NCBI RefSeq assembly: GCF_003797775.2
Contig: NZ_CP060725.1
Span: 1,612,001-1,676,000 of the forward strand
Reading direction: 5' to 3'
DNA from: Sphingopyxis sp. OPL5
GTDB taxonomy: Bacteria > Pseudomonadota > Alphaproteobacteria > Sphingomonadales > Sphingomonadaceae
DNA: 64,000 nt
Of this stretch, positions 41,087 through 50,015 are shown one piece after another. The position numbers and the translations under genes are program-made. Below the pieces are notes generated by a model that saw only the letters and a list, made by a program, of their open reading frames with translations, had not been told where the DNA came from and made no database searches. Each line of letters starts with the position of its first letter. Position 1 is the stretch's first letter.

Positions 41087-42178
41087 TCAGTCGAGCATCG
41101 CCACGCTGGTCAGGATGCGCTGGATCAATTCGCCCTGCCGCGCGGTGCCGGTGCGGGCGTAAATATCCTTCGAATAGGTCCGCGCCGTCTGTTCGGTGAT
41201 GCCGATCTCGGCCGCCGATTCGGCCAATGTGCGGCCGTTCGCCAGCAGCATCGCCAGCCGCGCCTGCGTGTCGCTGAGTCCGAACAGCGCGGCGACATGC
41301 GCCGAAATGTCGCGCCGCGACGGGCGGCGGCCGGACAGGTAGAGCATCATGCAAACCCCGCGCGGCCCCGCGTCGGCGCGCGACGCGAGCGGGACGAGCA
41401 ACAGGTCGACCCCGTCGGCGTCGCCCAGATGGATCGCCTCCGCCTCGGTCGATTCCATCACCGCCGCGATGCGTTGCGACAGGTCGACATTGCGCTGAAC
41501 CGCGTGCGGCCGATCGCCATGGATCGCGAGGACGCCGGCCTCGTCGACCCAGCGCCGCGCGGCGTCGTCGACCGCCACGATGCGTCCGACCGAATCGAGC
41601 GTGATGACCCCAAAGGACAAAAGGTCCGCTGCGCGGCGATACATTTGCGTCTCGATCGAACGGCTCAACAACGCCGAATAACAAGCGAGTGCCGGCACCA
41701 GCGCACGCGCGAGCCGCTCGCACAGCACCCGGTCGTCGGCTCCAAACGCCGGCTCGCCGGCGCTGCGCGTCACGGTCACCCAGATGTTGCAACCGCTCGG
41801 TTCGACGACGCGGAAGATCAGAAAATGCTCGAAATCGGCGGCGCGCAGAAAATCCTCGCGAAACGCGTCATGATCGATGGCAGCGACGCCTTCGAGTTCG
41901 TCATAGGCATAGACCCGCCCCGGCTGCATCGCGAAATAGGGGATGGGGTCGCGGCTGGCGAAGCGCTCGCGATACCGGGTCCACAGCCATTCGGGCGGCG
42001 CGAGCGCGTCGCGCACCTCGATGCCGCCGGCGGGATCGGCGCCGGCGCGGCGGAAGATCAGATTGGCGAAATTGCCGTCCATTTGCTTGCGCAGCCGCCG
42101 CACGAAATCCGTCCAGGGCGGCGCTTCGAGCGGCCCGGCCTGAATCGACAGCAACAAGGCTTCCAGTGACTCGTCCAA
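41087..42178 (-). CDS. LuxR-type helix-turn-helix transcriptional regulator
   Basis: A 363-residue regulator with a C-terminal LuxR/GerE DNA-binding domain (about residues 295-355: FGLSDTQARLAMLLANGRTL and TEQTARTYSKDIYARTG) and an N-terminal region with PAS-like character (GVITLDSVGRIVAVDDAARRW). The N-terminus is unlike acyl-homoserine-lactone receptors. The start is TTG with GGAGAGG upstream; no in-frame ATG fits. It is divergent from the dehydrogenase gene at 42263 and probably controls that operon. Confidence 0.85.
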   Translation of the reverse strand: MDESLEALLLSIQAGPLEAPPWTDFVRRLRKQMDGNFANLIFRRAGADPAGGIEVRDALAPPEWLWTRYRERFASRDPIPYFAMQPGRVYAYDELEGVAAIDHDAFREDFLRAADFEHFLIFRVVEPSGCNIWVTVTRSAGEPAFGADDRVLCERLARALVPALACYSALLSRSIETQMYRRAADLLSFGVITLDSVGRIVAVDDAARRWVDEAGVLAIHGDRPHAVQRNVDLSQRIAAVMESTEAEAIHLGDADGVDLLLVPLASRADAGPRGVCMMLYLSGRRPSRRDISAHVAALFGLSDTQARLAMLLANGRTLAESAAEIGITEQTARTYSKDIYARTGTARQGELIQRILTSVAMLD

Positions 42179-42262
42179 AATCCTCTCCGCCTCCCATTTG
42201 GGAATGTCGCTTGGCTATCCAGGCTACTCATATAGCCGAAAGAACGGACTCGGGAGAATGAA

Positions 42263-43279
42263 ATGAAAGCGGCGCTGTTCAAGGCGGTGGGCGAACCACT
42301 GAGCATCGAGGATATCCCCGACCCCGAACCCGGCGAAGGCGAGGCGGTGATCCGGGTCGCGCGCTGCGGCGTGTGCGGCACCGACCTCCATTCGACGAGC
42401 GGCCATGGCTATACCCTGCCCGCCGGCGCGCAACTCGGTCATGAATATGCGGGTGAAGTCGTCGCCGTCGGCCGCGGCGTCGAACGGCTGCGGGTCGGCG
42501 ACCGGGTCGCGGCGCTGCCCGTCGTCGGATGCGGCGAATGCGAAGCCTGCCGCACCGGCATCGACGTGCTCTGTTCGCGCTGGACGGGTTTCGGCGGCGG
42601 GCTTGCCGACTATGCGCGGATCAGCGAGCGCGGCGCGACGATCCTGCCCCGGACGATGTCGCTCGCCGACGGCGCGCTGGTCGAACCCTTCGCCGTCGGA
42701 CGCCGCGCGGTCCGGCTCGCCGCCCCCAAGGCCGACGATCGCGTTCTGATCATCGGTCCGGGGCCGATCGGCCTCGCGGTGCTGTTCTGGCTGCACCGCG
42801 CAGGGGTGCGATCGGTAGTGCTGCTCGCAAGCAGCGACCGGCGCCGGGCGCTCGCCGAAGCGATGGGCGCCGAGCGGTTCATCCTCGAAAGCGACCCCGC
42901 GCCGCAGGACATCGCCGCCGCACTCGGCGGCAAGCCCGACATCGTCTTCGAATGCGCCGGGGTGCCGGGAACGATCGCCCGCGCGATCGCGCTGGTCCGG
43001 CCGCAAGGCCGCATCGTCTCGCTCGGTTTCTGCATGGTGCCCGACCAGTTCGTGCCGGGCATGGCGCTGATGAAGGACGTCAACCTGCGCTTCTCGCTGA
43101 TCTACACGCGCGAGGATTATGCCGAATGCGCCGCGGCGCTCGATGCCGACGGCGACCGCGCGCGGGCGATGGTGACCGAGACCGTGGCGCTCGCCGACGC
43201 CCCCGCCGCCTTCGAACGCCTGCGCGCCGGGACCGGCGGCGGCGGCAAGCTCCTCATCGATCCGTGGCTTGGCCGATGA
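42263..43279 (+). CDS. Zinc-dependent alcohol dehydrogenase
   Basis: A 338-residue medium-chain dehydrogenase. Catalytic zinc ligands lie in ARCGVCGTDLH and LGHEYAGEV; the structural zinc site is the four-Cys cluster CGECEACRTGIDVLC. The NAD(P) loop is IIGPGPIGLAV. It should oxidise a secondary alcohol or polyol-like substrate. GGGAG precedes the ATG. Overlaps the sulfotransferase gene by four bases. Substrate unknown. Confidence 0.9.
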   Translation: MKAALFKAVGEPLSIEDIPDPEPGEGEAVIRVARCGVCGTDLHSTSGHGYTLPAGAQLGHEYAGEVVAVGRGVERLRVGDRVAALPVVGCGECEACRTGIDVLCSRWTGFGGGLADYARISERGATILPRTMSLADGALVEPFAVGRRAVRLAAPKADDRVLIIGPGPIGLAVLFWLHRAGVRSVVLLASSDRRRALAEAMGAERFILESDPAPQDIAAALGGKPDIVFECAGVPGTIARAIALVRPQGRIVSLGFCMVPDQFVPGMALMKDVNLRFSLIYTREDYAECAAALDADGDRARAMVTETVALADAPAAFERLRAGTGGGGKLLIDPWLGR

Positions 43280-44433
43280 CGCGCTGGAAAGGCCGCTTCG
43301 ACGCGCTGCACGAAGGCGCGACAATCGCGACGGGATATGATGATTTCGGCGACACCGCCTATCATGACGCCATGCGCGTGCTGCTCGACGCGATCGACGA
43401 ACATCCGCCCGCGGGTCCCGCGACCGAAGCCTCCGCGACCGGGGTGATTACCGGGGCGCTCACCGGCCGGCTGGTGACGCAGGCGGGCTGGGCAGCGAAT
43501 CCGGCCTATGCCGCCGAGCCGATCGAGCGGCCGTTGATCGTCATCGGCCTGCCGCGTACCGGGACGACCGCGCTGCACCAGCTGCTCAGCATGGACCCGC
43601 AATTTCAGGGTTTCGAGCGCTGGCTGACGGGCAACCCGATGGTTCGCCCCCCGCGCGCTGAATGGGACGCGCATCCCGCCTATCGGGCCAGCGTCGCGCG
43701 CATCGCCGCGATGCGGGCGATGGCCCCAAAGATCATGGCCGCCCACTCGACCGAAGCCGGCGAGGTCGACGAATGTCTGATGCCGATGGCGCAAAGCTTT
43801 GTCTGCAACTGGTTCGCCTCCAACATCGACGCGCCCGCCTATGACGCCTGGTTCCGCGCCGCCGACGAGACGCCCTCCTTTCTGCGTTACAAGGAGGTGT
43901 TGAAGCTGGTCGGACTCGGCGACCGGCGGCGCTGGCTGCTCAAGAATCCCAGCCATGTCTTTGGCATCGACGCGCTGTTGGCGGCCTTTCCAGACGCCTG
44001 CATCGTCCAGACGCACCGCCACCCCGCAACGTCGATCGCCTCGCTGATGAGCCTGCTCGGCGGCATTCGCGACCTGATGACAGATACCCCGGTCGATCGC
44101 GATCGCCTGCTCGCCCGCGAGGCGAGCTTCTGGGCGGAGGGCGCCCGGCGCAGCATGGCCGCCGCGGACCGCGCGCCCGACCGCTTCATCCACATTCGGC
44201 AGGAAGACATCCGGAACGATCCGCTGGACGTCGTCCGGCGCATCTATGGCAAGTTCGGCCTTCTGCTGTCGCCCGACGCCGAGACCCGCTTTCGCGGCTG
44301 GGCCACCGCCAACCCGCCCGAAGCCCGTTCGACGCACCGCTACACCCCGGTCGAGTCGAGCGCCGTGACCCCGCTGTTTACCGATTACATCGCGCGCTTC
44401 GACCTGAAGCACCCCGCCGCCGCAGGAGCCTGA
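43276..44433 (+). CDS. Sulfotransferase family protein
   Basis: A 385-residue member of the same broad family as 16939-18135. 5'-phosphosulfate loop GLPRTGTTALHQLL (residues 91-104), 3'-phosphate segment THRHPATSIASLMSLL and the LKNPSHVFGIDALLAAFPDA stretch are clear. It overlaps the alcohol dehydrogenase start-to-stop and is followed after two bases by the VOC protein gene, so all are one operon. Confidence 0.87.
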   Translation: MTRWKGRFDALHEGATIATGYDDFGDTAYHDAMRVLLDAIDEHPPAGPATEASATGVITGALTGRLVTQAGWAANPAYAAEPIERPLIVIGLPRTGTTALHQLLSMDPQFQGFERWLTGNPMVRPPRAEWDAHPAYRASVARIAAMRAMAPKIMAAHSTEAGEVDECLMPMAQSFVCNWFASNIDAPAYDAWFRAADETPSFLRYKEVLKLVGLGDRRRWLLKNPSHVFGIDALLAAFPDACIVQTHRHPATSIASLMSLLGGIRDLMTDTPVDRDRLLAREASFWAEGARRSMAAADRAPDRFIHIRQEDIRNDPLDVVRRIYGKFGLLLSPDAETRFRGWATANPPEARSTHRYTPVESSAVTPLFTDYIARFDLKHPAAAGA

Positions 44434-44435
44434 CC

Positions 44436-44915
44436 ATGACCGTCCTTTTCCAGAAACATTTCCAGATCGCCTATGTCGTCCGCAATCTGGAGGCCGCGCG
44501 CGCGCGCTTTGCCCGCGACTTCGGGATCGCCGAATGGGACGTCATGGACATGGCGGCGCTGCTCGGTCCCGGGCACGGCACGCGCTTCATCGGCAACGCC
44601 TATGCCGGCGATGTTATGATCGAGTTGATCGAGCCCGACCCCGATGCCGAGACCCTCTTTCGCGACTGGATTCCGGAGGCCGAAGACGGCAGCCGCCTCC
44701 ATCACCTCGGCTTCCTCGTCTTCGGCGACGAGGCATATCGCTCGGCGATTGCGCAGATGGACGCCGCGGGCTTCTCGGCCGCGCACAGCGGCAGTTTCGG
44801 CGACAATCTCGACTTTCACTACGCCGACACCACCGCGCAGCTCGGCCATTATTACGAGCTGATCAATCTGAAACCGGCGGGCGAGCAATTCTTCGCGCGC
44901 ATTCCGCGCAATTGA
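44436..44915 (+). CDS. VOC/glyoxalase superfamily protein
   Basis: A 159-residue vicinal-oxygen-chelate protein with two beta-alpha-beta-beta-beta halves. Candidate metal ligands are His8 (FQKHFQIAYVV), Glu in MIELIEP, His in SRLHHLGFLV and Glu in GHYYELINL, a complete set for a mononuclear metal site. Function could be isomerase, lyase or dioxygenase. Part of the alcohol dehydrogenase-sulfotransferase-VOC-DUF1214 operon. Confidence 0.85.
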   Translation: MTVLFQKHFQIAYVVRNLEAARARFARDFGIAEWDVMDMAALLGPGHGTRFIGNAYAGDVMIELIEPDPDAETLFRDWIPEAEDGSRLHHLGFLVFGDEAYRSAIAQMDAAGFSAAHSGSFGDNLDFHYADTTAQLGHYYELINLKPAGEQFFARIPRN

Positions 44916-44932
44916 CCGGGAGGAAGAACGTA

Positions 44933-46117
44933 ATGACGACCGGACCCGCCGTCCCGATGGAATGGGCACGTTTCATCGACCTGATTTCCGGCATCGATCG
45001 CAGCCTTCAGCATATGATCGACCCCGGCGATCCCTGGCTGAAGCAGGAGGCGATCCAGCAGATGGCGATGAGCCTGTCGCAGGGCTATGCGCCGATCATG
45101 GCGCAGGACGCGCGCGTCCCCGGGTTCTACAGCTTCCTCAATCCGGTGATCAAATCGGCGGCGCCCAATCCCGACTATATGTATCGATCGACCTTCGTCG
45201 AGGGCCATGGCCGCTATCGCCTGTCGGGCTGGCGCGGCACGACCTTGTTCGTCCATATCGGCATCGGGTCGGGCTATATCGGGGTCGACGACAAGCCGGG
45301 ACCGTCGGTCGGGCATATCGATGCCGACACGCTGACGCTCGACGCGGATGGCCGCTTCTCGGTGATCCTCAGCGCCGAGCGCCCCGCGAACTACGACGGC
45401 GACTGGTACGAACTGCCGGCGAACGCGCGCACGATCGGCATCCGCGAGGCGAGCTACGACTGGGAGAATGAGGTCGACAGCCGCATCGCGATCGAGCGGC
45501 TCGACGATGTCGGCGGCTTCGGCCGCCCGACGATCGACGAGGTCGCGTACCGGATGGAACGGCTCGCGGGGTTTCCCGAACGCTATGCCCAGCTGTTCGT
45601 CCACTTCGTCAAGACGCTGAGCCAGCATCCGGTGAACAGCGTCGTCCTCAACACATGGTCCGATATCGGCGGGCTGGCCGAGCAGACCTATTATGAAGGA
45701 TTGTTCGAATTTTCCGAAGGCGAGGCGCTGATCCTCGAAACCGAAGTGCCCGACCAGGTGCGCTATTGGTCGGTCCTGCTCGCCGATCAGCTGTTCAACA
45801 CCATCGACTGGGACAAATGCCAGTCGAGCCTCAACGGGTTCCAGGCGCAGCGCGACGGTGACGGGCTGTTCCGCGCGGTGATATCGGTCGACGATCCGGG
45901 GGTTCCCAACTGGCTCGACACCGCGGGCCGGTACAAGGGCGTCGTGCAGGGCCGCTGGTATCAGGCGAGTTCGGCGCCGACGCCGCGGCTGAAACGCGTC
46001 AAGCTGGCCGAGCTGCGCGATCACCTGCCCGCCGACACCCCGCATATCGACCATGAGGCGCGCCGCGAAAGCCTGCGCGCCCGCTTCCGCGGCGCGCAAT
46101 GGCGGCGCAAATGGTGA
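44933..46117 (+). CDS. DUF1214-domain protein
   Basis: A 394-residue protein without a signal peptide, second of two in the window. The DUF1214-like segment SVDDPGVPNWLDTAGRYKG (about residues 320-338) parallels RRDPGVHNWLDTGG of 15704-16942. Central blocks NPDYMYRSTFVEGHGRYRL and RPANYDGDWYELP differ strongly between the copies, so they are old paralogs. GGGAGGAAGAA precedes the ATG. Last gene of the operon; it converges on the Crp/Fnr gene. Confidence 0.75.
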   Translation: MTTGPAVPMEWARFIDLISGIDRSLQHMIDPGDPWLKQEAIQQMAMSLSQGYAPIMAQDARVPGFYSFLNPVIKSAAPNPDYMYRSTFVEGHGRYRLSGWRGTTLFVHIGIGSGYIGVDDKPGPSVGHIDADTLTLDADGRFSVILSAERPANYDGDWYELPANARTIGIREASYDWENEVDSRIAIERLDDVGGFGRPTIDEVAYRMERLAGFPERYAQLFVHFVKTLSQHPVNSVVLNTWSDIGGLAEQTYYEGLFEFSEGEALILETEVPDQVRYWSVLLADQLFNTIDWDKCQSSLNGFQAQRDGDGLFRAVISVDDPGVPNWLDTAGRYKGVVQGRWYQASSAPTPRLKRVKLAELRDHLPADTPHIDHEARRESLRARFRGAQWRRKW

Positions 46118-46129
46118 TGGTGTGCCGGC

Positions 46130-46810
46130 TCAGCCCAGTTCCTCCCGATCGGCCAGCGCGAGAAGGCCCGCGCGGTCGCCGATTGTGACGCCGCCATAGC
46201 CCGTCGAGATTAGCCCGCGGTCCGCGAGCAGGCGCAGCAGCCCGTTCATATGCTGGCGCGACACCCCGACGATCCGCGCCAGATCGTCCTGCGTCGCGCG
46301 GAGCGGACGATCGGGTGCGCTGCCGGCGCCACCAGCCAGAAAGACCGCGAGCCGGGCGAGCGCCGGCAGCGCGCGGACACGCCCCGCCTCGCGCATGCCG
46401 AGCCGGTGGTGCGCGCAGTTGAGCAGCGCCAAGCCGCGCCACAGGTCGGGCATCGCTGCCGTCAGCTCGGCGATCGCGGCCATCGGCACCGTCAACAGGC
46501 GTACGGCGCCCGCCGCGATCGCGTCGTGCGGCCGCTCCTTGCCGTCGATCACCGAAAGCTCGCCGAACCAGCGGCCGGGTTTGACGATCATGTTGACCAG
46601 TTCCTGCCCCGCCGCCGGATAGCTGACCAGCCGCACCTGACCCTCGACCACGACATGCAATCCGTTCGGCGGGTCGCCGATGCGATAGATGTGGACGCCA
46701 TCGCGCAAGTCGTGCGCCCGCGCCCGCGCCTGCAACCCGTGACGCTGCTCGGCCGGCAGGCCCCCGAACCAGCTGTCGGCGGCAAGAATGTCGGCCAGAT
46801 CGGATGCCAT
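46130..46810 (-). CDS. Crp/Fnr family transcriptional regulator
   Basis: A 226-residue regulator with an N-terminal cyclic-nucleotide-binding-type beta-roll (IGDPPNGLHVVVEGQVRLVS, then PGRWFGELSVIDGKERPHDA) and a C-terminal winged helix (ATQDDLARIVGVSRQHMNGL and LLADRGLIST). FGELSVIDG resembles the cAMP pocket, but RPHDA replaces the usual RTA, so cAMP binding is doubtful. No Fnr-type N-terminal cysteines. It is divergent from the amidohydrolase gene. Confidence 0.87.
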   Translation of the reverse strand: MASDLADILAADSWFGGLPAEQRHGLQARARAHDLRDGVHIYRIGDPPNGLHVVVEGQVRLVSYPAAGQELVNMIVKPGRWFGELSVIDGKERPHDAIAAGAVRLLTVPMAAIAELTAAMPDLWRGLALLNCAHHRLGMREAGRVRALPALARLAVFLAGGAGSAPDRPLRATQDDLARIVGVSRQHMNGLLRLLADRGLISTGYGGVTIGDRAGLLALADREELG

Positions 46811-46909
46811 GTCGCGACGCTGGATCGCGCGCCGCAGATTGTCAACAAGACGACATTTTTCTTCGCGGCGCGTTGCTATCGTCGGGCGACAAGCAGGATG
46901 GGAACCAAG

Positions 46910-48637
46910 ATGGCCGATTATGACCTGGTGATTCGCGGCGGAACGATATTCGACGGACTCGGCCATCGCGGCGAGGCGGCGGACCTTGCGGTCAAGGACG
47001 GGCGCATCGTCGCGATCGGCCAGATCGAGGGCAAGGGGCGCGAAGAGATCAAGGCGGCGGGGCGAATCGTTACCCCGGGCTTCGTCGATGTCCACACCCA
47101 TTATGACGGGCAGGCGCTTTGGGAAAACCGCCTCGCGCCCTCGTCCAACCATGGCGTGACCACCGCTGTCATGGGCAATTGCGGCGTCGGCTTCGCGCCC
47201 TGCAAACCCCACCAGCGCGACATGCTCGTCGCGGTGATGGAGGGGGTAGAGGATGTTCCCGAGGTCGTGATGACCGAGGGCCTGCCGTGGAACTGGGAAA
47301 CCTTTCCCGAATATCTCGACGTCCTCGATACCCGCGAACTCGACATCGATATCGCCGCGCAACTGCCGCATTCGGCGCTGCGCGTTTTCGTGATGGGCGA
47401 ACGCGCGGCCGATCATGAGCCGCCGACCGCCGAGGATCTGGCGCAGATGCGCGCGCTGACGACCGAGGCGATCCATGCCGGGGCGCTGGGGGTCAGCACC
47501 TCGCGCAACCTGATGCACCGCACGAAGGCGGGGGAGTTGGCCCCCAGCCTCCATTCCGAAGAGGATGAGCTGATCGCGCTCGCGAACGGCCTGCGCGACG
47601 CGGGCGACGGCGTGTACCAGATCATCCCGCGCGTCATGGGACCCGCGGCCGACGAGTTCGCGCTGATGCGCCGGCTCGCCGAGGCATCGGGCCGGCCGCT
47701 ATCCTATTCGCTGCTCCAGATGCCGACGGGCGACCCCGACGAATGGCGCGTGTCGCTCGACGGGCTGTCGGCGGCGCGAAGCGACGGACTGCCGATCTGC
47801 GCCCAGGTCGCGCCGCGGCCGGTGGGGATGCTCTATGGGCTCGATCTCAGCTTCCACCCCTTTTCTCTCCATCCCAGCTTCAGGCCGCTGCTCGACCGGC
47901 CGCTGGCGGACAAGGTCGCGGCGATGCGCGATCCGGCGTTCCGGGCACAGCTGCTGTCCGAACGGCCCGAGGACAGCAATCCGGTGTCGGTGAAGACGGT
48001 GCAGGCGTTCCGTTACGCCTATCCGATGGGCGCGGCGCCCGATTACGAACCCGACCTCGCCGACCGCATCGATACCCGCGCCGCGGCGCTCGGCATCACG
48101 GCCGAGGAGCATGCCTATGATTTGCTGCTCGAGCAGGACGGCAAGGCGCTGCTCTACCAGCCGGGCGCCAATTATCGCGACGGAAACCTCGACGCGGTGC
48201 ACGCCATGCTGGCGCATCCGGGCACGGTCGTCGGCCTGGCCGACGGCGGCGCCCATTATGGCATGATCTGCGATGCCAGCTTTCCCACCTTCTTCCTCAA
48301 ACGCTGGGCCGCCGATGCCGACCCCGACCAGCGCATCCCGATCGAAACCGCGATCGCCGCGCTGACCAGTGAACCCGCCGACATGGTCGGGCTTGGCGAC
48401 CGGGGTCGGCTGACGGTGGGGGCCAAGGCCGATATCAATATCATCGATTTCGCCGCGCTGCGCCTCCACAATCCCTCGGTCGTGAACGACTTGCCGGCGG
48501 GCGGCCGGCGGCTGCGGCAGCTGGCCGATGGCTATGACGCGACCATCGTTTCGGGTGTGGTGACCTATCGGCACGGCCGGCACACCGGCGCCGTGCCGGG
48601 ACGGCTGGTGCGCGGCGCCCGCCCGCTGGCGGCGTAA
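46910..48637 (+). CDS. N-acyl-D-amino-acid deacylase family amidohydrolase
   Basis: A 575-residue metal-dependent amidohydrolase. The N-terminal YDLVIRGGTIFDGLGH and metal-binding VDVHTHYDGQALWE are followed by NCGVGFAPCKP, the bridging Cys region of D-aminoacylases. Later blocks are LHSEEDELIALANGL and GLADGGAHYGMICDASFPT. D-aminoacylases are about 480-500 residues; this longer form is common in catabolic clusters, where it may cleave cyclic or N-acyl bonds in other compounds. Start 46910 chosen for a GGGA site; an ATG 12 bases earlier is possible. Confidence 0.85.
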   Translation: MADYDLVIRGGTIFDGLGHRGEAADLAVKDGRIVAIGQIEGKGREEIKAAGRIVTPGFVDVHTHYDGQALWENRLAPSSNHGVTTAVMGNCGVGFAPCKPHQRDMLVAVMEGVEDVPEVVMTEGLPWNWETFPEYLDVLDTRELDIDIAAQLPHSALRVFVMGERAADHEPPTAEDLAQMRALTTEAIHAGALGVSTSRNLMHRTKAGELAPSLHSEEDELIALANGLRDAGDGVYQIIPRVMGPAADEFALMRRLAEASGRPLSYSLLQMPTGDPDEWRVSLDGLSAARSDGLPICAQVAPRPVGMLYGLDLSFHPFSLHPSFRPLLDRPLADKVAAMRDPAFRAQLLSERPEDSNPVSVKTVQAFRYAYPMGAAPDYEPDLADRIDTRAAALGITAEEHAYDLLLEQDGKALLYQPGANYRDGNLDAVHAMLAHPGTVVGLADGGAHYGMICDASFPTFFLKRWAADADPDQRIPIETAIAALTSEPADMVGLGDRGRLTVGAKADINIIDFAALRLHNPSVVNDLPAGGRRLRQLADGYDATIVSGVVTYRHGRHTGAVPGRLVRGARPLAA

Positions 48638-48706
48638 CAGAATGGCGCCAAAGCCCCGCAGCGCCGATCGACAGGCGGGGCTTCAACCGATCGAAAAGGA
48701 TGGCGG

Positions 48707-49678
48707 ATGGCGCAGGCGATCATGCTCAGACAATATGGCGACCCGGCCGCGCTGCGCGCCGAGCCGGTCGAGATCGCCGCATTGGCACCGGGCGAACTGC
48801 GGCTTCGCCAGACGGCCATCGGGGTGAATTTTCACGACATCTATGTGCGGTCGGGTGCCTACAAGACGCTCGCCCTTCCCGGTATACCCGGTCTTGAGGC
48901 CGTGGGTGTCGTCGAAGCGGTCGGGCAAGCGGCGCGGGGATTTTCGGTTGGCGACCGGGTGGCTTATATCGATTCCTCCTACGGCGCCTATGCCGATGAA
49001 CGCAATATACGCGCCGACCTATGTGTGCGCCTGCCCGAACCGATCGAGGATCGGGTCGCGGGCACGATGTTTCTCAAGGGGCTGACCGCCGCCGTCCTGC
49101 TGCACCGCGTCCGGCAGGTGCGGGCGGGCGATACGATCCTCGTCCACGCCGCCGCCGGGGGTGTCGGGCGCCTCCTCGTGCAATGGGCCTCGCATATCGG
49201 CGCGCGGGTCATCGGCACGACAGGGTCGCGCGAAAAGGCGACCGCCGCGCGGGCTTATGGCTGCGACGAGGTCATTCTCTATCGCGAGGAGGATGTCGCC
49301 GAGCGCGTACTCGACCTGACCCGCGGCGCCGGCGTCGATATCGTCTATGACGCGGTCGGACGCGACACGTTCGACGGGTCGCTGAAATCGCTTGGTCTGC
49401 TTGGTCATCTCGTCAACTATGGCCAGGCGTCCGGACCCGTCGCCCCCTTCGACATCTCGCGGCTGGCGATGAAGGGCCTGACGATCTCGCGCCCGGCCTA
49501 TGCGCATCATGTCCGCACCCCCGAAACGCTCCACGCAATCGCCGCCATGTTTTTCGGCGCGATCGAAACGGGCATTCTGAAAGCCGAACGCGGTATCGCC
49601 TATCCGCTGACCGACGCGCCGCTGGCGCATCGCGCATTGGAGGACAGGGCTGCGGGGCCCTTTCTCCTCATCCCCTGA
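48707..49678 (+). CDS. NADPH:quinone oxidoreductase (zeta-crystallin type)
   Basis: A 323-residue zinc-free medium-chain reductase. GVNFHDIYVRSGAYK marks the N-terminal catalytic domain, VHAAAGGVGRLLVQWA (about residues 145-160) the NADPH-binding loop, and GTTGSREKATAARAYGCDEV the second Rossmann strand. It probably reduces quinones or enones. It follows the amidohydrolase gene on the same strand after 69 bases. Confidence 0.9.
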   Translation: MAQAIMLRQYGDPAALRAEPVEIAALAPGELRLRQTAIGVNFHDIYVRSGAYKTLALPGIPGLEAVGVVEAVGQAARGFSVGDRVAYIDSSYGAYADERNIRADLCVRLPEPIEDRVAGTMFLKGLTAAVLLHRVRQVRAGDTILVHAAAGGVGRLLVQWASHIGARVIGTTGSREKATAARAYGCDEVILYREEDVAERVLDLTRGAGVDIVYDAVGRDTFDGSLKSLGLLGHLVNYGQASGPVAPFDISRLAMKGLTISRPAYAHHVRTPETLHAIAAMFFGAIETGILKAERGIAYPLTDAPLAHRALEDRAAGPFLLIP

Positions 49679-49797
49679 CCTTTGGGCCTCCCCAACCGCG
49701 TTGGGTCGTGGGCGGACAGGCGGCGACGAAACGGTCGCCAATGTCCGAAACGCCGCACAACGCGGACTAGGCTCAAGCGTCTTCGCCGATGCCTGTG

Positions 49798-49873
49798 TGG
49801 TGGGCGCTGACGGGCTCGAACCGCCGACCCTCTCGGTGTAAACGAGATGCTCTACCAACTGAGCTAAGCGCCC
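49798..49873 (-). tRNA. tRNA-Val(UAC)
   Basis: A 76-base cloverleaf on the minus strand. Acceptor GGGCGCT pairs with AGCGCCC; D-arm GCTC-AGTTGGTA-GAGC; anticodon stem TCTCG/CGAGA with loop TTTACAC, anticodon TAC; T-arm contains GGTTCGAGC. A is the discriminator base and CCA is encoded. No integrase or direct repeat of the 3' end was seen, so it is not visibly an insertion site. Confidence 0.97.
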
Positions 49874-50015
49874 CCTTTCGGAGAAGCGCGCCCCTGCCAT
49901 AAGCCGCCGTCGCTGGCAAGCGGCCGAGCGGAGGTAGCGGGAGGCGCCTTTGCGCATAAACGGAAAATAATCCTTCTCTCCCTAACGTCGGTCCTTTGGC
50001 GGGATGGGGGCGAAT

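Noticed and set aside
49679..50015. Integration site at tRNA-Val.
   Set aside because: No integrase gene, no direct repeat of the tRNA 3' end and no change in gene style on either side were found.
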